A stretch of 64,000 nucleotides of DNA, taken from Prochlorococcus sp. AG-402-M15. Its GTDB lineage: Bacteria; Cyanobacteriota; Cyanobacteriia; PCC-6307; Cyanobiaceae. The notes beneath the pieces were generated by a model. That model saw nothing but the letters and a program-made list of their open reading frames with translations, was not told the origin of the DNA and searched no databases. The stretch covers positions 92,772 to 156,771 of the forward strand of contig QCIP01000004.1 in the NCBI GenBank assembly GCA_003216615.1, written 5' to 3'. The position numbers were made by a program, and so were the translations under genes. This document shows positions 19,852 through 29,315 of this stretch, piece after piece (position 1 is the first letter of the stretch; every line of letters begins with the position of its first letter).

Positions 19852-20478
19852 TTAATTAGTTTGATTAGAAACTTTATCTTTATTTTCATTGGATTCAGGC
19901 CTCATCCAATCATAGACTTCTTCAGGTAATTTACCAACTCTAGTATCTGAGTCTGGGATTTCATGAGGGTCCATGACACCTTTAGGAAGATAAGCAAGTT
20001 CTCTTAGAGCTTTAACCGATGGATCCGTTGTCACATTTGTAGGTAGTCTACCAAGTGCGACATTGTCGAAATTTAGATTGTGTCTGTCGAAAGTAGCTAA
20101 TTCATATTCTTCGGTCATTGATAGACAATTAGTTGGACAATATTCAACGCAATTTCCGCAAAATATACAAACTCCAAAATCGATTGAATAATTTCTAAGT
20201 TCCTTTTTTTTGGTTTCTTTATTCATTACCCAATCAACTACTGGGAGATTTATGGGACATACTCTCACACAAACTTCACAAGCAATACATTTGTCAAATT
20301 CATAATGTATCCTTCCTCTATATCTTTCTGAAGGTATTAATTTTTCATATGGATATTGGACAGTAACAGGTCTTCTTCGAAGATGATCAAAAGTTACCGA
20401 TATACCATTGTATAAATATTTGCCAGCATTAAATGCTTCTTTGATATAGCTATTAATTTGTTGAAGGAAATTGTTCAT
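19852..20478 (-). CDS. ndhI: NDH-1 subunit I (ferredoxin-type iron-sulfur protein)
   Basis: NdhI carries two [4Fe-4S] clusters that pass electrons from ferredoxin towards quinone in NDH-1. The 208-aa protein has two CXXCXXCXXXCP motifs: [12 protein letters not shown] near residue 64 and [12 protein letters not shown] near residue 103. It follows ndhA by 68 bp; that spacer contains a 10-bp perfect stem-loop. The C-terminal tail is charged. Confidence 0.97.
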   Translation of the reverse strand: MNNFLQQINSYIKEAFNAGKYLYNGISVTFDHLRRRPVTVQYPYEKLIPSERYRGRIHYEFDKCIACEVCVRVCPINLPVVDWVMNKETKKKELRNYSIDFGVCIFCGNCVEYCPTNCLSMTEEYELATFDRHNLNFDNVALGRLPTNVTTDPSVKALRELAYLPKGVMDPHEIPDSDTRVGKLPEEVYDWMRPESNENKDKVSNQTN

Positions 20479-20522
20479 TTTGAAGAATTTACTTAGTTAT
20501 TTTATTTTAGTGGAATAATTTG

Positions 20523-20548
20523 AAATTTAAGTATTTTTACTTAAATTT
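20523..20548 (-). repeat. 10-bp perfect stem-loop at the ndhA-ndhI junction
   Basis: AAATTTAAGT (20523-20532) and ACTTAAATTT (20539-20548) are exact reverse complements separated by six bases. The structure overlaps the ndhA stop codon at 20547-20549. It is not followed by a T-run in the direction of transcription, so it is not a standard terminator. It could be an mRNA-stabilising or processing hairpin that sets different ndhA and ndhI-G-E levels (inference). Confidence 0.55.
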
Positions 20549-21665
20549 AACCTCCAAAAAATTGTGGAAAAGCAAGTTTTAATCCTGCAGTTATCAAAAG
20601 ATTAGCAAGAGAAATTGGAAGAAGAAACTTCCATCCTAGATCTAAAAGTTGATCAATTCTTACTCTAGGAGTTGTCCAACGTAATAATATTGCAATGAAC
20701 ACTAAAAGATATGCTTTTAAAACAGTCATTACAATGCCTATTGATGCAGTGAAAACCTGTATGAAGGGTGCATTAATTGGCAAATTAAGAAACTTAGCTA
20801 TTAATTCAACTGGAATAGGAAAACCCCATCCTCCCAAATAAAGTATTGATACCAATAATGCTGAAAGAATCAAATTAATGTAACTGCCAAGGTAGAACAA
20901 TGCGAATTTCATCCCTGCATATTCAGTTTGATATCCTGCAACTAATTCTTCTTCAGCTTCAGGTAAGTCAAATGGAAGTCTTTCACATTCTGCAAGAGCA
21001 CAAATCCAAAAGACTATAAAACCAACTGGTTGTCTCCAAATATTCCAACTTAGGATTCCAGCGCCACTTTGTTGGTTAACAATATCAATAGTACTTAGAG
21101 AATTTGTCATTAGTACGATAGCCAGTACAGATAAAGCTAAAGGTATTTCGTAACTTATTGATTGAGCGGCTGCTCTTAATCCTCCTAATAATGAATATTT
21201 ATTGTTTGATGCATATCCGCTCATAAGAAGTCCAATTGGTTGGATACTACTTAAAGCGATCCATAGGAAAATTCCAATACCAATATTACTTATTAAAAGA
21301 TTTTGTCCAAAAGGAACAATTAACCAGGAGAGGATCACTGGGACAAGAACTAATATAGGTCCTGCGGTGAAGAGAATTGCATCCGCTTTAGCAGGGATAA
21401 TATCCTCTTTAACAAGTAACTTAAGACCATCTGCAATTGGTTGGAGGATGCCAAGCGCTCCTGCATATTCGGGTCCTATTCTTTGTTGAGCAGCCGCAGA
21501 TATTTTTCTTTCAAGCCAAACTGTCACTAAAACACCAACAACTGCAGCTACTAAAACTAATAGCATAGGAAGAGGGAGCCAAATTATATGAGCAATTTCA
21601 CTAGAAAGGCCAAAACCTTTTAAGAATTCATTAAAACTATATTCGAGATCTAATCCGTATTCCAA
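20547..21665 (-). CDS. ndhA: NDH-1 subunit 1
   Basis: NdhA (NuoH homologue) joins the hydrophilic arm to the membrane arm and forms part of the quinone chamber. The 372-aa polytopic protein includes [18 protein letters not shown] and [21 protein letters not shown], both diagnostic. It starts at TTG 21665 and leads the ndhA-I-G-E-nadK-CYTH run. gltA, upstream on the same strand, is 75 bp away. Confidence 0.97.
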   Translation of the reverse strand: MEYGLDLEYSFNEFLKGFGLSSEIAHIIWLPLPMLLVLVAAVVGVLVTVWLERKISAAAQQRIGPEYAGALGILQPIADGLKLLVKEDIIPAKADAILFTAGPILVLVPVILSWLIVPFGQNLLISNIGIGIFLWIALSSIQPIGLLMSGYASNNKYSLLGGLRAAAQSISYEIPLALSVLAIVLMTNSLSTIDIVNQQSGAGILSWNIWRQPVGFIVFWICALAECERLPFDLPEAEEELVAGYQTEYAGMKFALFYLGSYINLILSALLVSILYLGGWGFPIPVELIAKFLNLPINAPFIQVFTASIGIVMTVLKAYLLVFIAILLRWTTPRVRIDQLLDLGWKFLLPISLANLLITAGLKLAFPQFFGG

Positions 21666-21740
21666 AATTTTTACGTTATTTACTTAATACATTAACTCTT
21701 CACAAACAATATGTGTGTTTTTTATGAAAAGCTACAAATA

Positions 21741-22886
21741 TTATTCCCTATTTTCTAGGCTGATCCAATCTCTTGGCACTGAACCAGTATAGATTTGAGA
21801 TGGTCTGAAAATTCTATTTGCTCCAAGTTGCTCTCTCCAATGAGCTAACCAACCAGCAACTCTAGATATGGCAAAAATTGGAGTAAATAAATCACGAGGA
21901 ATACCAAGTTTTCTATAAACAAGACCAGAATAAAAGTCCACGTTGGGGAATATACCCTTAGGTCCAAGTCTTGGTATTGCCTCTGCCTCAATTGATTTAG
22001 CAACTTCATACATTTCATCTGCTCCAAACCTAATAAATAGCTCTTCTGCCAGTTTTTGAAGAATAATTGCTCTTGGATCTTTGACTTTGTATTCTCTATG
22101 ACCGAAGCCCATTATCTTACTTTTGTTTTTAATCGCGTTATCCAAAAATGAAGCTGCATTTTCTGGGGTTTTGATTTCTTCTAACATTGCAATCACATCT
22201 TCATTTGCTCCTCCATGAAGCGGGCCAGCTAAGGTCCCTACTGCAGAGGCGATGACAGCATACGGGTCTGTAAGAGTGCTTGCGGTCACTCTGGCGCTGA
22301 ATGTACTGGCGTTTAAACTATGTTCTGCATGTAGAATTAAACATCTATCAAAGACTTTTGCAGCTATGGGATCTTGTTCTTTTTCAGTTAGCATGTAAAG
22401 AAAATTTGATGAGTAAGTTAAATCGTCTCGCGGTTGAATAGGGTCTTGTCCCTTTCTAATAAGTTGAAACGCAGCGATCATAGTAGGTATTTTTGCTATT
22501 AGTCTTATCACTGCGTTATAAATGTAATTGGGATCATCTATTGCTCTACGTGAATAGAAAAGACCCAAAGAAGCTGCACTAGATTGAAGAGCGTCCATAG
22601 GATGACCTGTCGCAGGGAAACATTTCATCATATCTCTAACTCTAAAACTTAACCTACGATGCATCTGAACTTCTTGTTCAAAATCTCTTAGCTGAATAGC
22701 TGTTGGCAATTCACCCCAAATCAATAGATAAGCAGTTTCTAAAAAACTACTTTTTTGCGATAGTTCCTCAATTGAGTAGCCTCTGTATAATAATTTACCC
22801 TTATTGCCGTCAATATCACAGATAGATGAATTAGTAACTGGGACTCCTTCTAATCCTGGTTTTAAAATTAGTTTTTTGTTCTCCAA
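21741..22886 (-). CDS. gltA: citrate synthase
   Basis: GltA condenses oxaloacetate and acetyl-CoA to citrate, feeding 2-oxoglutarate for nitrogen assimilation in cyanobacteria. The 381-aa protein has the active-site regions LHAEHSLNAST, GPLHGGANE and MGFGHREYKVKDPRA, giving the two catalytic histidines; the length fits the short bacterial/archaeal-like class. The start is TTG at 22886, preceded by no clear Shine-Dalgarno sequence. It lies upstream of ndhA on the same strand. Confidence 0.95.
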   Translation of the reverse strand: MENKKLILKPGLEGVPVTNSSICDIDGNKGKLLYRGYSIEELSQKSSFLETAYLLIWGELPTAIQLRDFEQEVQMHRRLSFRVRDMMKCFPATGHPMDALQSSAASLGLFYSRRAIDDPNYIYNAVIRLIAKIPTMIAAFQLIRKGQDPIQPRDDLTYSSNFLYMLTEKEQDPIAAKVFDRCLILHAEHSLNASTFSARVTASTLTDPYAVIASAVGTLAGPLHGGANEDVIAMLEEIKTPENAASFLDNAIKNKSKIMGFGHREYKVKDPRAIILQKLAEELFIRFGADEMYEVAKSIEAEAIPRLGPKGIFPNVDFYSGLVYRKLGIPRDLFTPIFAISRVAGWLAHWREQLGANRIFRPSQIYTGSVPRDWISLENRE

Positions 22887-23010
22887 TTTCTTGATTCAAT
22901 ATCAAATACTTATAGATTAAAGATAGTCAAATAATTTTTAATTAACCACAAGTTATCAACTTAAAGAAAATTTAAATTGGTTTTATTTGTGAGTTTGTTT
23001 GAAAAACTTT

Positions 23011-24471
23011 TTAAAGTATTTTAAATATTGTTTCTGTATAAAGAATTGGAGTTTTTTCAGGAATAGATTGTTTTATGATTTCTAGAGATTCTTCATTTGA
23101 TATTTTTAAAATATTTCTAATCAGGAAATTAAGATCTTCCAAATTATAAAAATATTCAATTTTATTAGAATTTGCACCACTTATATCAACTTTTGCATAA
23201 AGAAAAGCAGATTTATCTTTATTACCTTTTAGGCTAAAAAATTTCTTTGAAATTGTTTCTAATTTTTTACCGTTAATTAAAAAATTACTTATGATTTGCA
23301 AACCACCTGATTCTGTTGAATAGATATTTTCAAAAGTTAATTGTTTGATTACATCGTCTTTTTCTTCAAGAATATTTTTGGAATACATCGAGTAGATATT
23401 TTCATTTTTTTTCAAAGTATATTTGTTGAAATCTTTTAACTTTTTCATATCACTTAAATCAATTTGATCTTCAGTATTTTTTTCAAATATTATGAGCCAT
23501 TCCTTATTTGAATTGAGAATTAAAATATTTTGATTTGCTTTCTGATTAAACTCTTCAAAAAAACTGTTTTCAAAATCATTTATTAAAGGTTTTAGATATT
23601 CCTCAAAAATTTTTTTTTCACTAAAAATAGAAACTTGAGGATTATCTTTATTCGTGCTCTCTTTATTTATTAAATTATCATAAGCAAGAATATCAAGATT
23701 TTTTTTATGATTTAGTAAATATGATTTTAAAATTAAATATTTATTATTTAGATCAAAAGTTGTAGCTATAACATCGTAATTTTTCTCGTGAAAAATTTCA
23801 TTATTAAAAAATACACTTTCCCCAAATTTATTTGTAAATAATATATTTTTTTCGTTTTTTAGTCCAAGAAGTTCTCCCTCATATTGAAATTTGTTTTCTT
23901 TAAAATCATTAATAGAGTTAATACTATTTTTGATTAATTTTTTATCTGATGAAGCAATTATATAATTATCTTCGGTCCGATATATAAAGTTAAGGAAATT
24001 TAATTTATTTTCTCTAAAAATAGGTATTATTTCATTAGTCTGATCAATTTTTTTGGATAGATTTAATATATCATCTAGGTTTTTTTCTGGCTTAATTTTA
24101 AATACGATTAAAATATCATCTTTAAGATTTTTATCATTCTCAAAAGTTGATATTATAAGTTCATTATTATAAATATCTTCTAATTTATTGTTGCCTAGAT
24201 CTATACCTAAGTAATCTAAAATAGAATCTTTTATTAAAATAAAGTTATCTTGACTTTTTATATTTTTTTCTTTTTCATTATTGTTAACAATATTAAAACT
24301 ATCTAAATTTGAAATAAATAATAATTTATTGTTTTCAGGTATATATTTTAAGATATTTAGTTGCTCAATATTTGTACTCTGCTCCTTATTTTTATTAGCA
24401 GAAACTTTTTTAAAACCAAAAAAGAGTAATAAAGATAATAATATTATTATTGCTACTACTCTAAATTTCAT
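23011..24471 (-). CDS. large exported/membrane-anchored protein of unknown function (DUF3352-like)
   Basis: The protein of about 486 aa starts MKFRVVAIIILLSLLLFFGF, a single N-terminal membrane anchor or signal, and the rest is predicted to be outside the cytoplasm. The body is rich in Lys, Asn, Ile and Glu and alternates beta and helical stretches, with segments such as YIPENNKLLFISNLDSF and YRTEDNYIIASSDKKLIKNSI that resemble the cyanobacterial DUF3352 family. I assign no function. ATG 24471 is preferred over TTG 24477. It has flanking gaps of about 90-120 bp and is probably monocistronic. No catalytic motif was seen. Confidence 0.75.
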   Translation of the reverse strand: MKFRVVAIIILLSLLLFFGFKKVSANKNKEQSTNIEQLNILKYIPENNKLLFISNLDSFNIVNNNEKEKNIKSQDNFILIKDSILDYLGIDLGNNKLEDIYNNELIISTFENDKNLKDDILIVFKIKPEKNLDDILNLSKKIDQTNEIIPIFRENKLNFLNFIYRTEDNYIIASSDKKLIKNSINSINDFKENKFQYEGELLGLKNEKNILFTNKFGESVFFNNEIFHEKNYDVIATTFDLNNKYLILKSYLLNHKKNLDILAYDNLINKESTNKDNPQVSIFSEKKIFEEYLKPLINDFENSFFEEFNQKANQNILILNSNKEWLIIFEKNTEDQIDLSDMKKLKDFNKYTLKKNENIYSMYSKNILEEKDDVIKQLTFENIYSTESGGLQIISNFLINGKKLETISKKFFSLKGNKDKSAFLYAKVDISGANSNKIEYFYNLEDLNFLIRNILKISNEESLEIIKQSIPEKTPILYTETIFKIL

Positions 24472-24560
24472 TATCAATGTTTATTTTTATTTTTAACAAT
24501 AAATTTCCTACTGCAACTTAATTTATTAAATTGTAAATAACATATAATTTATCCTATCAA

Positions 24561-24911
24561 TTGGGAAATTATCCAAAATCTATAAATGCTTCTAGTCTCA
24601 ATGATTGGTTTAATTCTGAGAAAGAAGATCCAGTCTTGATTGATGTAAGAGAACATTCAGAGCTTGAAATAGCTCGTTTCTCAAAAGAATTTTTACATAT
24701 ACCAATTAGTAAAGTTACATCTGAATACGTTGAAGAAATATTTGCTGGTTTATTAGACAGAGAAATTGTTGTTACCTGTCATGCAGGAATAAGAAGTTAT
24801 AATTTTTGTCAATGGTGCTTAGATAATAATATTGTGAGCGAAATATGGAATTTGGAGGAGGGTATTGATGGATGGAGTAGATATATTGACCCATCAATTC
24901 CAAGGTATTGA
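24561..24911 (+). CDS. single-domain rhodanese-like protein
   Basis: The 116-aa protein is one rhodanese domain: the N-terminal PVLIDVREHSELEIARF (CH2A motif) and the active-site loop VVTCHAGIRSYNFCQW, with catalytic Cys followed by HAGIRS. Single-domain rhodaneses transfer sulfane sulfur to proteins or thiols. The start is TTG at 24561. The stop directly precedes the stop of the convergent trpB gene. The sulfur acceptor cannot be told from context; cysC and a cysteine desulfurase are within 5 kb but not adjacent. Confidence 0.88.
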   Translation: MGNYPKSINASSLNDWFNSEKEDPVLIDVREHSELEIARFSKEFLHIPISKVTSEYVEEIFAGLLDREIVVTCHAGIRSYNFCQWCLDNNIVSEIWNLEEGIDGWSRYIDPSIPRY

Positions 24912-26156
24912 TTAAATATCTAATGAAGATGCAACAGTATTAACATCTTTGTCGCCTCTCCCAGAGCAATTGATAACTATATGAGTATCTTTTTCAAGAG
25001 TAGGACATAATTTATCTAACCAAGCAAAAGCATGGGAAGTTTCAAGTGCTGGTATAATTCCCTCAAGTTCACTAACAAGTCTCAAAGCATCTAAGGCTTC
25101 TTGATCTGTCACTGATCCATATTCTGCTCTACCTATATCTTTTAAATGGCTATGTTCAGGTCCTACTCCAGGGTAATCTAAACCCGCACTTATTGAGTGA
25201 GCTTCTTGTACTTGACCATTATCATCTTGTAAGAGAAGACTCATTGATCCATGCAAAATTCCAACTGACCCTTTAGTGATAGTTGCAGCATGTTTGTTAG
25301 TATCAACTCCGCTTCCTGCGGCTTCAATTCCAATAAGTCGTACAGAAGTTTCTTTAACAAAAGGGTGGAAAAGGCCCATTGCATTTGATCCCCCACCTAC
25401 ACAAGCAAGCAAAATATCGGGTAAAGATCCAAATGATTCCAAACATTGTTTTTTAGTTTCTTCTCCTATAACGGCATGAAAATCCCGCACAATTTTTGGG
25501 AAAGGGTGTGGGCCGGCAACAGAACCTAAAATGTAGTGTGTGGTTTCGACATTAGAAACCCAATCTCTAATTGCTTCACTAGTAGCATCCTTAAGTGTTG
25601 CAGTTCCAGAATTTACAACTTTAACTTCAGCTCCTAGAAGTTTCATTCTGAAGACGTTAAGGGATTGTCTTTTTATGTCTTCAGCACCCATATAGATAAT
25701 ACATTTCAAGCCAAATCTCGCACAAACAGTAGCGGTAGCAACTCCATGCTGACCTGCTCCAGTTTCTGCAATTATTCTTTTTTTGCCCATTCTTATTGCT
25801 AATAAAGCTTGTCCAAGGGCATTATTAATTTTGTGAGCACCAGTATGATTTAAATCTTCTCTTTTAAGCCATATTCTTGGAGTTGCTTGTTTAGTTTTGT
25901 AATGTTCAGTAAGTCTTTTGGCTTCATACAGTGGTGTTTCTCTTCCTACATAAGTCTTAAGTAGATGATTTAATTCTTTTACGAAAAGTTTATCTTTCCA
26001 TGCATTTGATGCAGCTGTTTCAAGCTCAAAAAGAGCAGGCATTAGCGTTTCAGGAACATATTGACCACCATATTTTCCAAATCTTCCCTCTTTGGAGGGT
26101 TGATTTAAATCGTCATTTTTATAATTCTGATCTTTGCGAGAAAATGTACTTACCAC
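24912..26156 (-). CDS. trpB: tryptophan synthase beta chain
   Basis: TrpB uses pyridoxal phosphate to condense indole with serine. The 414-aa protein has [21 protein letters not shown] near the start (named by its ends), the PLP-lysine segment [17 protein letters not shown], and the phosphate-binding loop [10 protein letters not shown]. The start is GTG at 26156. trpA is not adjacent. It is divergent from the eIF1-like gene across 49 bp and ends 1 bp after the rhodanese stop. Confidence 0.97.
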   Translation of the reverse strand: MVSTFSRKDQNYKNDDLNQPSKEGRFGKYGGQYVPETLMPALFELETAASNAWKDKLFVKELNHLLKTYVGRETPLYEAKRLTEHYKTKQATPRIWLKREDLNHTGAHKINNALGQALLAIRMGKKRIIAETGAGQHGVATATVCARFGLKCIIYMGAEDIKRQSLNVFRMKLLGAEVKVVNSGTATLKDATSEAIRDWVSNVETTHYILGSVAGPHPFPKIVRDFHAVIGEETKKQCLESFGSLPDILLACVGGGSNAMGLFHPFVKETSVRLIGIEAAGSGVDTNKHAATITKGSVGILHGSMSLLLQDDNGQVQEAHSISAGLDYPGVGPEHSHLKDIGRAEYGSVTDQEALDALRLVSELEGIIPALETSHAFAWLDKLCPTLEKDTHIVINCSGRGDKDVNTVASSLDI

Positions 26157-26205
26157 TTTATTTTATAGAATAAGTATTAACTAACTATAGATTATATTGA
26201 AAATA

Positions 26206-26517
26206 ATGGGAAAAAAGAATTGGATTGAATTTGATAATCAAGAAAAAAAATCTGAAGAAACAGCTAAGGTAGATACTTTTAATAAAAGAGCGAAAATAAA
26301 TATCTCAAAACAAAAAAAAGGTAAAAAGGGCAAGACTATCACTTTAATTAGAAATTTAGGAACTGAGGATGAAATCTTATTAAAAGAATTACTAAAAAAA
26401 ATTAAAGTTTTTTGTGGTACTGGAGGAACATTAATTGATAGTAATATCCAGTTACAGGGTGATATGGTATCGAAATCAATTGAGTTTCTTCGTAAAGAGG
26501 GATTTTATAATTTATGA
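26206..26517 (+). CDS. SUI1/eIF1-like translation factor (YciH family)
   Basis: The 103-aa protein has a basic N-terminal extension (residues 1-45) followed by an eIF1/SUI1 fold: TITLIRNLGTEDEILLKELLKKIK and CGTGGTLIDSNIQLQGDM, with the conserved GTGGT loop. Bacterial YciH-type proteins influence start-codon fidelity or act under stress, but the role in cyanobacteria is not established. ATG 26206 is preferred; an in-frame TTG at 26197 adds three residues. It precedes cysC by 30 bp. Confidence 0.88.
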   Translation: MGKKNWIEFDNQEKKSEETAKVDTFNKRAKINISKQKKGKKGKTITLIRNLGTEDEILLKELLKKIKVFCGTGGTLIDSNIQLQGDMVSKSIEFLRKEGFYNL

Positions 26518-26547
26518 AGCAAGGGTTAGGATAGGTTTTTAATTTTG

Positions 26548-27183
26548 ATGATGCAAAAAATGAAAGAACAAGATCAAAAAAAGTCAACCAATATAAAGTG
26601 GCACAATTTGACTATTGATAGAGAAAAGTTAGAGAAAATGAGAGGTCATAAAGGTATGGTTATCTGGTTTACAGGTTTATCTGGCTCTGGTAAAAGTACT
26701 TTGGCAAATGCTTTAAATGAAGTTTTACACTTAGATGGTTTTTCGACTTACGTGTTGGATGGAGATAATATTAGACATGGTTTATGTAAAGATCTTGGGT
26801 TTTCGGATGAAGATAGAGAAGAAAATATAAGAAGAATTGGAGAAGTTGCAAATTTATTTATGAATGCTGGGATAATAACTATTACAGCATTCGTTTCACC
26901 ATTTATTAGCGATAGAGATAAGGTGAGAAAAATTATTGGATCTAAGGATTTTATTGAAGTTTATTGTGCTGCAGATATCAAAGTTTGCGAAAATAGGGAT
27001 ACCAAAGGTCTTTATAAGAAAGCTCGTTTGGGTGAAATTAAGGATTTTACAGGGATTTCTAGTCCATATGAAGCTCCTCATAATCCAGAAATTGTTGTTG
27101 ATACAGGTTCGTTAGATTTAAATGATTCTGTTGAAAAAGTTATTAACTATCTTAAAAAAGAAAACTTTCTTAAAAAGGCCTAA
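26548..27183 (+). CDS. cysC: adenylylsulfate (APS) kinase
   Basis: CysC phosphorylates APS to PAPS in assimilatory sulfate reduction or sulfation. The protein of about 211 aa has a P-loop GLSGSGKST near residue 43, the LDGDNIRHGLCKDLGFS segment that binds APS, and SPYEAPHNPEIVVDT near the end, all diagnostic. Three adjacent start-like codons (TTG, ATG, ATG) leave two residues of doubt. It may be co-transcribed with the eIF1-like gene and is convergent with purE. Confidence 0.95.
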   Translation: MMQKMKEQDQKKSTNIKWHNLTIDREKLEKMRGHKGMVIWFTGLSGSGKSTLANALNEVLHLDGFSTYVLDGDNIRHGLCKDLGFSDEDREENIRRIGEVANLFMNAGIITITAFVSPFISDRDKVRKIIGSKDFIEVYCAADIKVCENRDTKGLYKKARLGEIKDFTGISSPYEAPHNPEIVVDTGSLDLNDSVEKVINYLKKENFLKKA

Positions 27184-27198
27184 TAGAAAAATATTAGT

Positions 27199-27735
27199 TC
27201 ATTTTTTTTGAAGATAATTGTTAACTCCAATAGTTGATAACTTATTATTTTTAGTTCTTACCTGTTTATGAAGATTGTCTCTGAATTCTTTTAAATTTTT
27301 CTTTATAGATTCATCAAATAAACTAATTATCTCTATTGCCAATAATCCAGCATTCTGACCTCCATTAATAGCAACTGTTGCTACTGGTATCCCAGCTGGC
27401 ATTTGAACAATTGATAAAAGAGAGTCAATTCCCTTAAGTGTCTTACTCTCTACTGGTACTCCAATTACAGGAATGCACGTTATGGATGCCAGCATTCCTG
27501 GAAGATGAGCAGCACCACCAGCTCCGGCAATTATTACTTTTATGTTTTCTGATTCTGCATTTTTTGCATAATCCATCATTTCAATAGGTGTTCGATGGGC
27601 AGAAAGTATACAAACTTCAGTTTTTATTCCAAATTCTCTTAAAATGTCAATTGCAGGTTTCAATGTTTTTAGATCTGAATCACTACCCATTACGACAGCG
27701 ATTTTATAAATATCTTTAGAATTCAATTCTGACAA
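27199..27735 (-). CDS. purE: N5-carboxyaminoimidazole ribonucleotide mutase
   Basis: PurE rearranges N5-CAIR to CAIR in purine synthesis. The 178-aa protein has the class I signature VVMGSDSDLKTL at the start, SAHRTPIEMMDYAK, IIAGAGGAAHLPGM and the GVPVESKTLKGIDSLLSIVQMPAGIPV region (named by its ends). The start is TTG at 27735. A C-terminal basic tail of about 20 residues is present. purK is not in the window. It is divergent from chlM across 89 bp. Confidence 0.95.
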   Translation of the reverse strand: MSELNSKDIYKIAVVMGSDSDLKTLKPAIDILREFGIKTEVCILSAHRTPIEMMDYAKNAESENIKVIIAGAGGAAHLPGMLASITCIPVIGVPVESKTLKGIDSLLSIVQMPAGIPVATVAINGGQNAGLLAIEIISLFDESIKKNLKEFRDNLHKQVRTKNNKLSTIGVNNYLQKK

Positions 27736-27761
27736 AATAACAAATCAATTCTTTCCTATAA

Positions 27762-27785
27762 TGGCGTGCAATTAATTTGACGCCA
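27762..27785. promoter_or_regulatory. GC-rich dyad between purE and chlM, candidate regulator site
   Basis: TGGCGT (27762-27767) and ACGCCA (27780-27785) are perfect 6-bp inverted arms with a 12-bp AT-rich centre. The half-sites are unusually GC-rich for this intergenic DNA. A TATAAT hexamer (27757-27762) reads into the dyad towards chlM. A protein-binding operator controlling chlM or purE is plausible; the regulator is unknown. Confidence 0.4.
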
Positions 27786-27824
27786 GTTAGTTAGTATAAA
27801 AAGAAGAGATTTTCATAGAATATT

Positions 27825-28526
27825 ATGACGACAAATAAGATTATCGAGAAAAGTGAAGTTCGGGAATATTTTAATGGTACTGGCTTTGAAAGATGGAACA
27901 AAATTTATAGCAAATCTGATGAAATTAATACAGTTCAGAAAAATATTAGAAAAGGACATCAAAAAACTGTAGATGATGTAGTCTCATATATCAAAAATTA
28001 TCCTGAATTAACAAAAAAAAGTTATTGTGATGCAGGATGTGGTGTTGGAAGTCTATCAATACCATTACTTAGACTAGGTATAAAAGAATTACAGGTAAGC
28101 GATATTTCTGTTGAAATGATTAAAGAAACAAAGAAACGCATTAATGAATTAGGTTTGAATCAAGGTATGATCAAATATGAAGTCTGTGATTTGGAAAAAT
28201 TAAAAGGGTTATTTGATGTTGTAGTTTGTTTGGATGTGTTTATTCATTATCCTCAACCAGTTGCTGAGGAAATGGTCCAACATCTATGTGACTTAAGCAA
28301 AGAAAAACTTATCGTAAGCTTTGCTCCATATACTCCAGTTCTTGCTGTACTAAAAAATATTGGGAAGTTATTTCCTGGGCCAAGTAAAACTACAAGAGCC
28401 TATACATTGAAAGAGAGGGGAATTATTAATGCTGCTAAAGAAAAAGGATTTAACGTGGTTCACAAGAAATTAAATCAAGCTCCTTTTTATTTTTCAAAAC
28501 TAATTGAATTCGAAAAAATTAAATAA
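27825..28526 (+). CDS. chlM: magnesium-protoporphyrin IX O-methyltransferase
   Basis: ChlM methylates Mg-protoporphyrin IX with S-adenosylmethionine, the second committed step of chlorophyll synthesis. The 233-aa protein has a class I methyltransferase fold: YCDAGCGVGSLSIPLLRLG (motif I), VSDISVEMIKETKKR and FDVVVCLDVFIHYPQ. The N-terminal VREYFNGTGFERWNKIY segment is typical of ChlM. It ends 1 bp before the stop of the convergent response regulator gene. Confidence 0.95.
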   Translation: MTTNKIIEKSEVREYFNGTGFERWNKIYSKSDEINTVQKNIRKGHQKTVDDVVSYIKNYPELTKKSYCDAGCGVGSLSIPLLRLGIKELQVSDISVEMIKETKKRINELGLNQGMIKYEVCDLEKLKGLFDVVVCLDVFIHYPQPVAEEMVQHLCDLSKEKLIVSFAPYTPVLAVLKNIGKLFPGPSKTTRAYTLKERGIINAAKEKGFNVVHKKLNQAPFYFSKLIEFEKIK

Positions 28527-28527
28527 T

Positions 28528-29256
28528 TTATTTTACTAAATGATTTTCAAGTGCATAACGGACTAATTCGGTTCGGCTAGATGTACCTGTTTTGATAAAA
28601 AGTCTACTTACATATTTTTCAACATTTCTAATAGATGTTTCAAGCTGTCTTGCAATTTCCTTGTTCATCAGTCCCTCTGCTACCAGTTGAAGTACACTTG
28701 CTTCTCTTGGAGTAAAACTAGGAAGATTTATCTTACTTTCTGAATTATTTGGATTTTGGTCTGTGAGCATAGATTTTATTTCAGTAATTTGCTTCGCCAT
28801 TTTGCTTACGTCAATATCTGCGAATCGTGCTGCTTCTTTTAGTAAACGTTCTTGTCTATTGATTACATTTTTAACTCTTGCAGCTAATTCATCCGGGTCA
28901 AAAGGTTTGGAAATATAATCATCAACTCCTGCAAGATAACCTTCTGTTCTGTCTAGGGTCATTCCTTTTGCAGTTAGAAAAATAACTGGAGTTCCTCCTA
29001 ATTTTTCATCCTCTCTAATTTTTTCTAATAAAGCATAACCGTTAGCTCGGGGCATCATAATGTCGCTTATTATCAAATCGGGAAAAATTGTTTGAGCTTT
29101 TTCCCAACCATCCTCTCCATCAACTGCAGTAAATATTTCAAAGCCTTCATCTTCTAGAAATGTTTTAACAGCTGTTCTTAAACCAGGCTCATCATCAACC
29201 AATAAAATTCTTGATTTTCTTACAGTTTCATTATTTATTTGATTGATTTCATTCAT
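28528..29256 (-). CDS. NarL/LuxR-family response regulator, Rre1/Ycf29-like
   Basis: The 242-aa protein has a receiver domain (about residues 16-130: ILLVDDEP, phospho-Asp in LIISDIMMPRANG, Thr in FLTAKG, Lys in SKPFD) and a C-terminal LuxR helix-turn-helix (FTPREASVLQLVAEGLMNKEIARQLETSIRNVEKYVSRL, named in parts). This architecture matches Synechocystis Rre1 and plastid Ycf29, linked to redox and stress signalling with the sensor Hik2. No sensor kinase is adjacent. It is divergent from the cysteine desulfurase gene. Confidence 0.87.
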   Translation of the reverse strand: MNEINQINNETVRKSRILLVDDEPGLRTAVKTFLEDEGFEIFTAVDGEDGWEKAQTIFPDLIISDIMMPRANGYALLEKIREDEKLGGTPVIFLTAKGMTLDRTEGYLAGVDDYISKPFDPDELAARVKNVINRQERLLKEAARFADIDVSKMAKQITEIKSMLTDQNPNNSESKINLPSFTPREASVLQLVAEGLMNKEIARQLETSIRNVEKYVSRLFIKTGTSSRTELVRYALENHLVK

Positions 29257-29315
29257 TTTTTAAATTCTTTAATTTGATTTTTTAGTAATAATGAGAATTT
29301 TATATACTAAATACA

